The notes under the pieces are model-generated. The model saw only the letters and a program-made list of their open reading frames with translations, did not search any database and was not told where the DNA came from. DNA of 25,687 nucleotides from JBBDXI01 sp040902425 (GTDB lineage Bacteria; Planctomycetota; Phycisphaerae; Phycisphaerales; UBA1924). Location: positions 1 through 25,687 of the forward strand of contig JBBDXI010000058.1 of assembly GCA_040902425.1 (NCBI GenBank). Reading direction: 5' to 3'. Made by a program: the position numbers and the translations under genes. This document shows positions 1-6,572 of this stretch, one piece after another. Every line of letters starts with the position of its first letter. Within the stretch, counting starts at the first letter, position 1.

Positions 1-3
1 CCG

Positions 4-51
4 GACATCCGACATCCGACATCCGACATCCGACATCCGACATCCGACATC
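4..51. repeat. Tandem GACATCC array (family A), probably one arm of an inverted array
   Basis: Six perfect copies of the heptamer GACATCC run from 4 to 45, with a seventh lacking its last base to 51. The array abuts the terminator of the gene at 146-1933. The same unit recurs at 4454-4547 and 11938-12040, where an inverted second arm exists. Here any partner arm would lie before the window start. Confidence 0.95.
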
Positions 52-77
52 AAAAAAGCCCCGGCGCGGGCCGGGGC
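52..77 (-). terminator. Rho-independent terminator of the double-thioredoxin gene
   Basis: Read on the minus strand, a 7-bp perfect G/C stem (GCCCCGG and CCGGGGC, 58-64 and 71-77, 6-nt loop) is followed directly by six T residues (complement of 52-57). It lies about 70 bp after the stop codon of the minus-strand gene ending at 146. This is the only classical stem plus U-tract I found in the window. Confidence 0.85.
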
Positions 78-104
78 GTGGATAGTGAAGAAACCGCGGT
101 CCGG

Positions 105-137
105 CACTGCTGCGCCGCGAAGACGCGGCGAGCAGTG
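105..137. repeat. Dispersed 33-bp hairpin repeat, copy 1
   Basis: An outer 7-bp stem CACTGCT/AGCAGTG encloses one bulged G, an inner 6-bp stem CGCCGC/GCGGCG and the loop GAAGAC. The same architecture occurs at 18186-18218 and, inverted, at 18141-18169, with compensatory base changes. This copy lies between the terminator at 52-77 and the stop codon at 146, in the 3' untranslated part of the minus-strand gene. Confidence 0.85.
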
Positions 138-145
138 GCACCCGG

Positions 146-1933
146 TCAGGCGCCCTTCTTCTTGGCGGCGTCCTTGAACTGCTTGAGGCGGTCCTTGAGC
201 TCCTGCTCCATCTGCTCGCGCTGCATCTCGGGCATGTCATCCAGGAGCTTGACGGCCCGCTCCTGGAGCTCGACGGCTTTGGTCACGTCGCCCTTGTCGA
301 AGTAGACCTTGGCGAGCGTGTCCGTGATGGCCGCATCCTTGCTCTTGGTCAGCTCGTCGGCGCGGGTGGCGGCCTTGAGGGCCAGGTCGAGGTCCTTTTT
401 GGTGAAGGTGTCATCCTCGGGGTCCACGATGGTCCAGGCGATGGCGTTCAGGGCCTGGGCGGAGTCCTTGCAGGTGGTGTCCACGGCCTTGCGGGCCCAC
501 TGGTAGGCCTTGTCGTTGTCCTGGGCGCCGAGCATCTTGAACTTGGTCCCGGCGAACTGCGGGGCCATGGCCGGGTTGGCCTCCATGATGTCGTCCATCA
601 GGGTGAGGGCCTTCTCCTCCTCGCCGTTCTGCATGGCGTCGCGGAGCTGCTCGAAAAGCTTCTCCGTCTTGGCGCGGCCCTCGGCGGCCTTCTTCGCCTT
701 GGTCGCCTCGGCGGCGAGGTCCCACTTGCCCTCGACGATCTGCTTGAGGGGCTCATCCATCTGCGTGGGGTGGCCGATCCAGGCGACCTTGCCCTCGCCG
801 TTCACGATGAACGTGCAGGGGATGCCGTTCTGGCCCGCGGCCTCCATCCAGGCCTGGGACATGGAGCGGTCGGCGTCGAAGGCGACCTTGTACCCCATCT
901 CGTCGCCCTTGTCCTCGACGAAGGTCTTGACCTTCTCGAGCTTCTTGGCCGGGTCGGCGCCGCTCTCGCTGGCGGCGATGCCCAGGACGGTGACGCCCTT
1001 GCTCTTGTACTCCTTCTGGACCTCGGTGAGGTGGGGGATGGCGGCGATGCAGGGGCCGCACCAGGTCGCCCAGTACTCGACGACGTAGGTCTTGCCCTTC
1101 TCGAAGCCGGTGACGGGCTCGCCCTTGACCCACTCCTCGACGGTGATGGCCGGGGCCTTGTCGCCGAGGGCGAGCTTCTGGGGCTTGACCTTGTCCTGCG
1201 CCTTGGCCTTGGTCTCGTCCTTGGCCTTGCCCTCCTGGGCGTCCTTGTCCTTCGTGCCCTCCTGGGGGACGACGGGCGCGTACTTCCGCGGCTCCTGGGA
1301 GACGAGGGTGATGGAGGGGCGGCCGGCGTCGGCGCGCCCGCTGTTGGCCGAGACGGCCGTCTTGAGTGCTTCGTCGAGTCCCTGCGACGGGTTGCCGATC
1401 CAGGCGATCTTGCCGTCCTTGCCGATCACAAACGAGCAGGGAATGAACTTCTGATCGGCCGGCTGCATCCAGGCCTTGGACATCGAGCGGTCGGCGTCGA
1501 AGGCGATGCGGTAGCCGACGGTGTCGCCCTTGCCCTTGACGAAGTCCTGGACCTTCTTGAGGTTGGCGGTCTTGTCGTTGCCGCGCTCGCTGCCGGCGAC
1601 GCCGACGATGATGACGCCCTGGTCCTTGTATTCCTTCTGGAGCTTGGTGAGGTGGGGCATGGCGGCGATGCAGGGGCCGCACCAGGTGGCCCAGAACTCG
1701 ACCACGTAGACCTTGCCCTGCTCGAGCTTGGCGACCTTCTCGCCCTTGACCCATTCCTCGACCGAGAGGGCGGGGGCCTTGTCGCCGGCCTTCAGGGTCG
1801 GCTCGGCCTTTGGCGCGCTGGGGGTCTGCTGCTTCGGCTCGCGCTTCTCTTCCTTCTTCTTGTCCTGGGCCACGGCCGGAAGGGCGAGCCCCACCGCCGC
1901 GACGATCGCCATCACCGACACTCGCGTGAACAT
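146..1933 (-). CDS. Secreted protein with two TlpA/ResA-like thioredoxin domains and a helical C-terminal tail
   Basis: 595 aa. Residues 1-23 form a signal peptide (basic start, hydrophobic core, cleavage after AVA), so the protein should act outside the cytoplasm. Two thioredoxin-fold domains of the TlpA/AhpC-TSA type follow. Domain 1 spans about 46-200 with WCGPC at 84-88 and a cis-Pro (IPC) near 164-166. Domain 2 spans about 256-405 with WCGPC at 291-295 and IPC near 371-373. They are close copies: both carry WATWCGPCIAA and FDADRSMS. A Lys/Glu/Gln-rich linker joins them. Residues about 406-595 are helical and TPR-like. The expected role is thiol-disulfide exchange; the substrate is unknown. 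A GGGAGA Shine-Dalgarno lies 6 nt before the ATG. The gene is monocistronic, divergent from the TonB-like gene, and ends at a clear terminator. Confidence 0.9.
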   Translation of the reverse strand: MFTRVSVMAIVAAVGLALPAVAQDKKKEEKREPKQQTPSAPKAEPTLKAGDKAPALSVEEWVKGEKVAKLEQGKVYVVEFWATWCGPCIAAMPHLTKLQKEYKDQGVIIVGVAGSERGNDKTANLKKVQDFVKGKGDTVGYRIAFDADRSMSKAWMQPADQKFIPCSFVIGKDGKIAWIGNPSQGLDEALKTAVSANSGRADAGRPSITLVSQEPRKYAPVVPQEGTKDKDAQEGKAKDETKAKAQDKVKPQKLALGDKAPAITVEEWVKGEPVTGFEKGKTYVVEYWATWCGPCIAAIPHLTEVQKEYKSKGVTVLGIAASESGADPAKKLEKVKTFVEDKGDEMGYKVAFDADRSMSQAWMEAAGQNGIPCTFIVNGEGKVAWIGHPTQMDEPLKQIVEGKWDLAAEATKAKKAAEGRAKTEKLFEQLRDAMQNGEEEKALTLMDDIMEANPAMAPQFAGTKFKMLGAQDNDKAYQWARKAVDTTCKDSAQALNAIAWTIVDPEDDTFTKKDLDLALKAATRADELTKSKDAAITDTLAKVYFDKGDVTKAVELQERAVKLLDDMPEMQREQMEQELKDRLKQFKDAAKKKGA

Positions 1934-1976
1934 GCTGGTCTCCCTGGGGAAATCCCTGGCGGCCGGCGGCGCTCCG

Positions 1977-1994
1977 GGGCGGGAGGTTCCGCCC
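1977..1994. other. Inverted repeat in the divergent intergenic region 1934-2061
   Basis: GGGCGG (1977-1982) and CCGCCC (1989-1994) form a 6-bp hairpin or dyad within the 128-bp region that should hold the promoters of both divergent genes. It could be an operator or a 5'-UTR hairpin of the minus-strand gene. I see no convincing -35/-10 pair in this region. Confidence 0.4.
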
Positions 1995-2061
1995 GGCGTC
2001 GGCCGATCTCTACCGCTATCAGACCGGAAGCATACGGTTGTGGTTCCGCAGGCGGCGTTTC

Positions 2062-3231
2062 ATGCCCCGGAAGGGGGTTCTGGCGGTGGGAAAGTCGGGC
2101 AGGTCAGAGCGGGTGCTGGCGGCGGGGGTGGTGCTGAGCGCCTTGGCCCACGTGGCGTTCCTGGCCGGGGTTGTTCGTATTGCGGATGGGGAGGTCCTGA
2201 AAGACGGGCCCGGGGGGCCCGCGGCCAACGTGTTGGCGGAGCCCGACTTGCCACCGGAAGAGCGGGAGCCGGAGCGGCGCGAGGTGGTGGTCAAGCTGGG
2301 GATCGAGCGGGAGGAGACGGTCCCGACGATGACCTGGCTGGGGCACGAGGAGGCGTCGGAGCACGCGGCCCGGCTGGGGCCGACGGAGCAGGCGGCTTTT
2401 TCGATCCAGCCGGGGTCGGGGCGGGAACTGGGGCCCCAGCCGGCGCCGGCACCGACGGTGGCGGCCCCCGAAGCACGTGTGGAGCCGTCGCGGACGGAGG
2501 CGCCGGAAGTCGCCCCCACGACCCTGAGCCACGCGCAAGCCGAAGCGGGCTCGGCCGCGGCACCGGCGGAGGCCGACGAGCGCGAGCGGGAAGCGCGGGA
2601 GCGGGCAGCGCGGGACCGTCGCGCGGCGGTGGATGCGGCGATGGCGGAGTTGGGGGAGCGCCTGGCGGATGTGCTGGCGGAGTTGGCATCGCCCGCTCCG
2701 CCGCGGGTGCGGGCGACGCCGGAGGCGGCCCCTGCGCCGGCGCCCGCGCGCGAGGCGCCGCCGCCCCCGCCCCCCCTGGCGACCGAGGCCGCGGCCGCGA
2801 CGCCGATGGCGGTCCCCGTGCCGCCGGAGGCGGGGGCGGGGAAGCCGGGGCTGGCGTCGGAGCGCGAGTCGATGGCGACGGCGGTGAAGAGCGCGCCGCT
2901 GGTGAAGCCGGGGCAGGTGGTGGCGGCGAAGGGGCTGGAGATCCTGACGCGCGAAGCCCGCTGGTCGAAGACGACGCTGCTGACGCGGCGGCCGAAGAAC
3001 CCGACGGTGTCGATCACGTTCGGGCGTGATGGGCGGGTGCGGCGGGCGGACTTCGTGACGGTGGGGGAGCGGCGGTACAGCACGGGGTTCGACGATGTGG
3101 ACCAGCCGCTCTTGAACGCGATCTACTCGTGGACAGCGCGGGGCGCGCCGCTGGGGGAGCTGCCCGAGGGCGAGGCGGAGGGGGGGGCGGAGGCGGGGAT
3201 CACGGTGGTCATCACGATCGTTCTGGGGTGA
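2062..3231 (+). CDS. TonB/TolA-like energy-transducer protein
   Basis: 389 aa from the ATG at 2062; a TTG at 2038 would add 8 residues. There is no Shine-Dalgarno sequence. A basic N-terminus is followed by one membrane segment at about residues 19-36 (VLSALAHVAFLAGVV), giving an N-in anchor. The middle is long, Pro/Ala/Glu-rich and probably extended, with a charged coiled-coil-like stretch (EREREARERAARDRRAAVDA). The C-terminal ~90 residues resemble a TonB C-terminal domain: NPTVSITFGRDGRVRRADF, then a paired-helix segment with DVDQPLLNAIYSWT, ending in a hydrophobic strand ITVVITIVLG. Family knowledge suggests force transmission between inner and outer membranes, but no ExbB/ExbD genes are visible here. 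The secreted protein starting 5 nt downstream is probably co-transcribed and may be a partner. Confidence 0.7.
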   Translation: MPRKGVLAVGKSGRSERVLAAGVVLSALAHVAFLAGVVRIADGEVLKDGPGGPAANVLAEPDLPPEEREPERREVVVKLGIEREETVPTMTWLGHEEASEHAARLGPTEQAAFSIQPGSGRELGPQPAPAPTVAAPEARVEPSRTEAPEVAPTTLSHAQAEAGSAAAPAEADEREREARERAARDRRAAVDAAMAELGERLADVLAELASPAPPRVRATPEAAPAPAPAREAPPPPPPLATEAAAATPMAVPVPPEAGAGKPGLASERESMATAVKSAPLVKPGQVVAAKGLEILTREARWSKTTLLTRRPKNPTVSITFGRDGRVRRADFVTVGERRYSTGFDDVDQPLLNAIYSWTARGAPLGELPEGEAEGGAEAGITVVITIVLG

Positions 3232-3236
3232 GCGAT

Positions 3237-3923
3237 ATGGGAGCGGCGGTGAAAGAGAGCGCGCAGAGGCGCGGAGGGCGCGGAGAGGAGCGCGGAGGGG
3301 CGGCGCGGGTCGGGGTGCGCTCGCGCCCCGCCTGGGGGGTCCTGGCCGTTGGAGTGACGGCGATTCTGGGATCGGCGGCCCTCGGGCAGCAGATGGTGGA
3401 CCAGCGGGTGCAGCCGGTCGACCAGACGAAGCGTGTGGAGCCGGGGATCGGGGACCTGGGGAGCGGGCGGTTGGGGCTGCGGGCGCTGGCGGTGGACCAG
3501 CGGGCGCCGACGGGGTTCGAGTCGGTCTACCAGGTGCAGCGGCGGAACCCCTTCGGCGCGCCGGGCCAGCAGCGGAGCATTTTCTTCGCGCGGGTGGATG
3601 CGGGGGTGACGGCGGTGTTCCCGCGCTCGGTGTACGCGGAGGGGCGGGGCGGGCTGATCGCGCAGATCCCGCCGGACACGGTGTTCTACATCGGGAGGCT
3701 GCCGGAGTCGTTCACCCCGGTGATGGAGGAGGCGCCCGCGCCGGGGCCGACGTTTATCGACCGGCGGGTCGGGGCGACGGGAGCGCAGGCCCCCGGGCCG
3801 GAATGGACGCCCGACCCGCTGCCGCGGCGCGCCGACCCGTCGATCTTCGGGAGCGAGGAGTTCCGGCAGTACCGGGTGGGCCGGCTGATGCAGCGGGCGG
3901 CGACGGGGAAGCTGGAGTTCTGA
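3237..3923 (+). CDS. Secreted hypothetical protein
   Basis: 228 aa from the ATG at 3237, 5 nt after the TonB-like stop, so probably co-transcribed. I do not recognise a family. The hydrophobic stretch WGVLAVGVTAILGSAALGQ is a signal peptide with cleavage near ALG/Q; after it the chain is soluble and Gln/Pro/Arg-rich. The residues before the signal core are encoded by a degenerate repeat of CGCGGAG-type units (3257-3300). A GTG at 3315 would give a signal peptide of normal length, so the start is uncertain. The stop codon TGA at 3921-3923 is the first triplet of the tandem array that follows. Confidence 0.7.
   Translation: MGAAVKESAQRRGGRGEERGGAARVGVRSRPAWGVLAVGVTAILGSAALGQQMVDQRVQPVDQTKRVEPGIGDLGSGRLGLRALAVDQRAPTGFESVYQVQRRNPFGAPGQQRSIFFARVDAGVTAVFPRSVYAEGRGGLIAQIPPDTVFYIGRLPESFTPVMEEAPAPGPTFIDRRVGATGAQAPGPEWTPDPLPRRADPSIFGSEEFRQYRVGRLMQRAATGKLEF
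3257..3300. repeat. Degenerate GCGCGGAG-type tandem repeat in the 5' coding region
   Basis: Four or five imperfect units of the form CGCAGAGG / CGCGGAGGG / CGCGGAGAG run in tandem just ahead of the signal-peptide core of the gene at 3237 or 3315. No inverted partner arm is visible. The repeat either encodes an extra N-terminal region or is an untranslated leader if GTG 3315 is the start. Confidence 0.55.
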
Positions 3924-4054
3924 TGACGTGATGACGTGATGAGGTGATGACGTGATGACGTGATGAGGTGATGAGGTGATGAGGTGATGAGGTGATGAGG
4001 TGCCGCTCCTTCACCTCATCACGTCATCACCTCATCACGTCATCACTCACGTCA
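3921..4054. repeat. Inverted tandem array of TGATGACG/TGATGAGG octamers (family B) between convergent genes
   Basis: Ten contiguous octamers TGATGASG fill 3921-4000. After a short spacer (4001-4011) four inverted octamers plus a partial one (CACSTCAT) follow at 4012-4054. The arms can pair over about 35 bp. The first TGA is the stop of the plus-strand gene ending at 3923, and the last GTCA supplies the TCA (4052-4054) that is the stop of the minus-strand TatD gene. The hairpin fills the whole convergent junction and may act as a bidirectional, U-tract-free terminator or 3'-end stabiliser. Confidence 0.95.
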
Positions 4055-4906
4055 GGCCACGCCGAAGAACCGGCGCGCGTTGTCGTTGATCGCCGCGTGG
4101 AACGTGTCCCAGTCTTCGCCGCGGAGCTCGGCGAGCTTGCGGGCGGTGAGGGAGGCCATCCAGGGCTCGCAGGGGCGCTGGCCGCGGTGCGGGTCGGGGG
4201 AGAGGTAGGGGGCGTCGGTCTCGACCATGATGCGGTCGAGCGGGATGAGCCTCGCGGCCTCCTGGATGTCGGCGGCGTTGCGGTAGGTCACGATGCCGGT
4301 GAAGGAGACCATGGCGCCGAAGTCGAGCGCCAGTCGGGCGTCGCGGGGGGTGCCGGTGAAGCAGTGGAAGACGAAGCGGCGCGGGTCGATGCGGGTGCGG
4401 CGGAGGATGGGGATGAGGTCGGTGAAGGCGTCGCGGCAGTGGAGGATGATGGGCATGTCGGATGTCGGATGGCGGATGTCGGATGTGTTGGATGCGGTGG
4501 GGGCCGCGGCCTTCCCATCCGACATCCGACATCCGACATCCGACATCTGCTCGATCATCGCGAGCTGCTCGGAGAGGACGGCCATCTGGGTCTCGCGGGG
4601 CGGGTCCGTGTAGTGGTTGTCGAGGCCGAGCTCGCCCCAGGCGACGCAGCGCCCCCCCGGGTCGGCGGCGACGAGGCGAATGGCGCCCCAGTCGTGGGGG
4701 CCCTCGTGGGCGTGCAGGGGGTGGACGCCGCTGCTGCACCAGACGTTCGCGTGGGTCTTGGCGAGGGCGAGGGCCCGGAGGCAGTCGGCGGTCGTCGTTG
4801 AGATGGTGATCGCACCGGTGACGCCGGCTTCGGCGGCGCGGGAGAGGACGGCGGGCACGCGGCCTTCGAAGTCGGGGAAGGTGAGGTGGCAGTGGGTGTC
4901 GATCAC
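4052..4906 (-). CDS. TatD family metal-dependent hydrolase (DNase) with an in-frame repeat insertion
   Basis: 284 aa from GTG 4906. TatD-family TIM-barrel hydrolases bind two metals and act as 3'-5' exonucleases on DNA. The ligands are all visible: DTHCH (H5, H7), E92 in WGELGLD, H156 in ILHCRDA, H181 in FHCFTGT and D231 in VETDAPYL. The start was chosen because the HxH strand normally begins the protein; an upstream ATG at 5008 would overlap the divergent gene. A TACCCT box lies 7 nt before the GTG and there is no Shine-Dalgarno. Residues about 121-150, between QLAMIEQ and MPIILHC, are extra relative to the family and are translated from an inverted GACATCC array. All catalytic residues survive, so the enzyme is probably active. 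Confidence 0.9.
   Translation of the reverse strand: MIDTHCHLTFPDFEGRVPAVLSRAAEAGVTGAITISTTTADCLRALALAKTHANVWCSSGVHPLHAHEGPHDWGAIRLVAADPGGRCVAWGELGLDNHYTDPPRETQMAVLSEQLAMIEQMSDVGCRMSDGKAAAPTASNTSDIRHPTSDMPIILHCRDAFTDLIPILRRTRIDPRRFVFHCFTGTPRDARLALDFGAMVSFTGIVTYRNAADIQEAARLIPLDRIMVETDAPYLSPDPHRGQRPCEPWMASLTARKLAELRGEDWDTFHAAINDNARRFFGVA
4454..4547. repeat. Inverted GACATCC/GGATGTC array (family A) inserted in frame inside the TatD gene
   Basis: Left arm 4455-4486 holds GGATGTC-type heptamers with one degenerate unit. Right arm 4516-4547 holds four to five CATCCGA heptamers. A spacer of about 30 bp separates them. The arms are complementary and can form a long hairpin. The element encodes residues about 121-150 of TatD and keeps the frame. 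Confidence 0.95.
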
Positions 4907-4913
4907 CGGGGGG

Positions 4914-4919
4914 AGGGTA
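4914..4919 (-). promoter_or_regulatory. TAnnnT -10-like box (TACCCT), 7 nt before the TatD start
   Basis: On the minus strand TACCCT is followed by 7 nt and then GTG 4906. No Shine-Dalgarno is present. This is one of seven such boxes 6-9 nt upstream of start codons in the window, as expected for leaderless transcripts. Confidence 0.5.
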
Positions 4920-4945
4920 GGAAAAGAGTGCGCGCGGGGGCGCGC

Positions 4946-4968
4946 GGGGGGGCGGGGGGCGGGCGGGG
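4946..4968 (+). promoter_or_regulatory. G-quadruplex-forming tract in the divergent promoter region
   Basis: Four G-runs of 7, 6, 3 and 4 residues are separated by single C residues (4946-4952, 4954-4959, 4961-4963, 4965-4968). Single-nucleotide loops are the most stable arrangement known for parallel quadruplexes. The tract lies immediately upstream of the TAGACT box of the gene at 4988, on its non-template strand. A GCGCGC/GCGCGC hairpin (4930-4945) precedes it. Confidence 0.6.
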
Positions 4969-4972
4969 CCTG

Positions 4973-4978
4973 TAGACT
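4973..4978 (+). promoter_or_regulatory. TAnnnT -10-like box (TAGACT) before the transglutaminase gene
   Basis: TAGACT is followed by 9 nt and the ATG at 4988, with no Shine-Dalgarno between them. No -35 element is recognisable; that region is the G-tract. Confidence 0.5.
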
Positions 4979-4987
4979 TGGGGCACG

Positions 4988-6571
4988 ATGGAGCGACCCA
5001 TGATGCACGGCGGCTTGGCGCGGCTTCCCCTGATTTCCCGCAACCCGATCCTTCCCAATTCAGTTTCCTGCACCCTGATCTCCCGGAACCTGCTGCGCAC
5101 GGTGGTGCTCGCCGCGGCGGCGCTGCTGCTGTGGCCCGCGCTCTCGCTGGCGGGGGATGACCACGAGCGGTGGTACACGGTCGAAATGGGGGGCCAGCGG
5201 GCGGGGTACATGCACTCGGTGCAGAAGGCCGAGGGCGGGCGGATCACCACCTCCAGCCGCATGGAGATGAAGGTCGGGCGCGGGCAGAACGCGGTGGCAA
5301 TGACGATGGAGGGGCAGTTTGTAGAGACGGCGGACCACAAGCCGGTGTCGATGAAGATGGTGCAGAAGCTGGGGATGACGCCCAAGACCGTCGACTACGT
5401 CTTCGGCGAGAAGGAGATCGCCGTCACGACGCGGCAGGGGGACCAGGAGACCAGGTCGACCAAGCCGCTCCCGGAGGGCGCGTGGCTGACGCCGGCCGCG
5501 GCGTCGGAGTACGTGCGGCAGCGGCTGAAGGCGGGGGCGGAGCAGATCGTGGTGCGGACGGTGGACGCGATGAGCGGGCCGGAGCCGGCGACGGTCACCA
5601 TGACCGGGATCGAGAAGACGACGGTGGAGGCCCTGGGCAGGACCGTGCCGGCGCTCCGCTGCACGGTGTCCACGAGCGCCTCGCCGGGGGTCTCGATGAC
5701 GGAGTACCTCGACGAGGACGCGGTGCCGATCCGGTCGCAGGTGACCCTGGGGCCGCTGACCCTGCACGTGGTGGTCAGCGACCGCGAGACGGCCCTGGCG
5801 AAGGCGGATGGGCCGGCGCCGGAGATGATGGTCCGGACGCTGGTGAAGCCGGATGCGCCGATCAGGCGGCCACGGGAGGCGACGCGGGCGGTATACCTCC
5901 TGAGCGTGCCGGATGGGGCGATGCCCGCGATCCCGGAGACGGGGGCGCAGCGGGTGCAGACGGTGGATGAGCGGACGGTGAGGGTGACCGTGGGCGGGCC
6001 CGCGGCCGCGGCGCCGGAAGGGGACGCCGGCGACGCGGCCTTCCTGGCGAGCACGTCGATGGTGCGTGGCGATGACCCGGAGATCGTGAAGCTGGTGGGT
6101 CAAGCGACGGCGAAGGCGGGGGAGGTGAAGGCGGAGCGTGCGGAGGCGATGCGGAGGTTCGTGCGGCGGTTCATCTCGACGAAGGACCTGGATGTGGGGT
6201 TCGCGACGGCCTCCGAGGTGGCGCGGCAGAGGCGGGGGGACTGCAGCGAGCACGCGGTGCTGCTGGCGGCGATGCTGCGGGCCGACGGGGTCCCGGCGCG
6301 GGTGGCCTCGGGGGTGCTGTACGTGGATGAGTTCGAGGGTGCGAAGGGGGTCTTCGGCTACCACATGTGGACGCAGGCGCTGCTGGAGCGGGAGGGGAAG
6401 CCCGCGTGGGTGGACCTGGACCCGACGCTGCCGGGCGGGCGGGCCTTCGACGCCACGCACATCACCATGGCGGTGAGCGCGCTGGCGGAGGGCGAGGAGG
6501 CCCGGAGCCTGTCGGCGATCCTGCCGCTGATGGGGCGGGTGGTGATCAGGGTCGAGTCGGTGGAGCACTGA
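4988..6571 (+). CDS. Secreted transglutaminase-like (cysteine protease fold) protein
   Basis: 527 aa. A membrane or signal segment lies at about residues 37-56 (LRTVVLAAAALLLWPALSLAG), preceded by an unusually long N-region. The central ~350 residues are beta-rich and unassigned. The transglutaminase-like domain occupies about 370-500, with the catalytic triad visible as C419 in RGDCSEHA, H459 in GYHMWTQ and D476 in WVDLDPT, the last two spaced as in the family. Such domains in bacteria act as proteases or in protein cross-linking; the substrate here is unknown. The N-region contains two 17-bp direct repeats (5029-5045 and 5074-5090, two mismatches). If translation starts at 4988 these are translated into the part removed with the signal peptide. 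The stop is followed after 1 nt by the nnrD start, so the two are co-transcribed. Confidence 0.85.
   Translation: MERPMMHGGLARLPLISRNPILPNSVSCTLISRNLLRTVVLAAAALLLWPALSLAGDDHERWYTVEMGGQRAGYMHSVQKAEGGRITTSSRMEMKVGRGQNAVAMTMEGQFVETADHKPVSMKMVQKLGMTPKTVDYVFGEKEIAVTTRQGDQETRSTKPLPEGAWLTPAAASEYVRQRLKAGAEQIVVRTVDAMSGPEPATVTMTGIEKTTVEALGRTVPALRCTVSTSASPGVSMTEYLDEDAVPIRSQVTLGPLTLHVVVSDRETALAKADGPAPEMMVRTLVKPDAPIRRPREATRAVYLLSVPDGAMPAIPETGAQRVQTVDERTVRVTVGGPAAAAPEGDAGDAAFLASTSMVRGDDPEIVKLVGQATAKAGEVKAERAEAMRRFVRRFISTKDLDVGFATASEVARQRRGDCSEHAVLLAAMLRADGVPARVASGVLYVDEFEGAKGVFGYHMWTQALLEREGKPAWVDLDPTLPGGRAFDATHITMAVSALAEGEEARSLSAILPLMGRVVIRVESVEH
5029..5090. repeat. Pair of 17-bp direct repeats in the 5' coding region
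   Basis: CCTGATTTCCCGCAACC (5029-5045) and CCTGATCTCCCGGAACC (5074-5090) differ at two positions. The surrounding sequence is T/C-rich and less G-rich than the rest of the gene. This suggests an inserted repeat, translated as the N-region of the signal peptide. Confidence 0.5.
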
Positions 6572-6572
6572 G

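Noticed and set aside
1..51. CRISPR array
   Set aside because: The units are contiguous heptamers without unique spacers; the same holds for the octamer arrays. No cas genes are present.
4907..5008. TatD start at ATG 5008, adding 34 residues
   Set aside because: The extension is Pro/Arg-rich, overlaps the divergent gene, and precedes the normal family start at the DTHCH strand. GTG 4906 with an upstream TACCCT box fits better.
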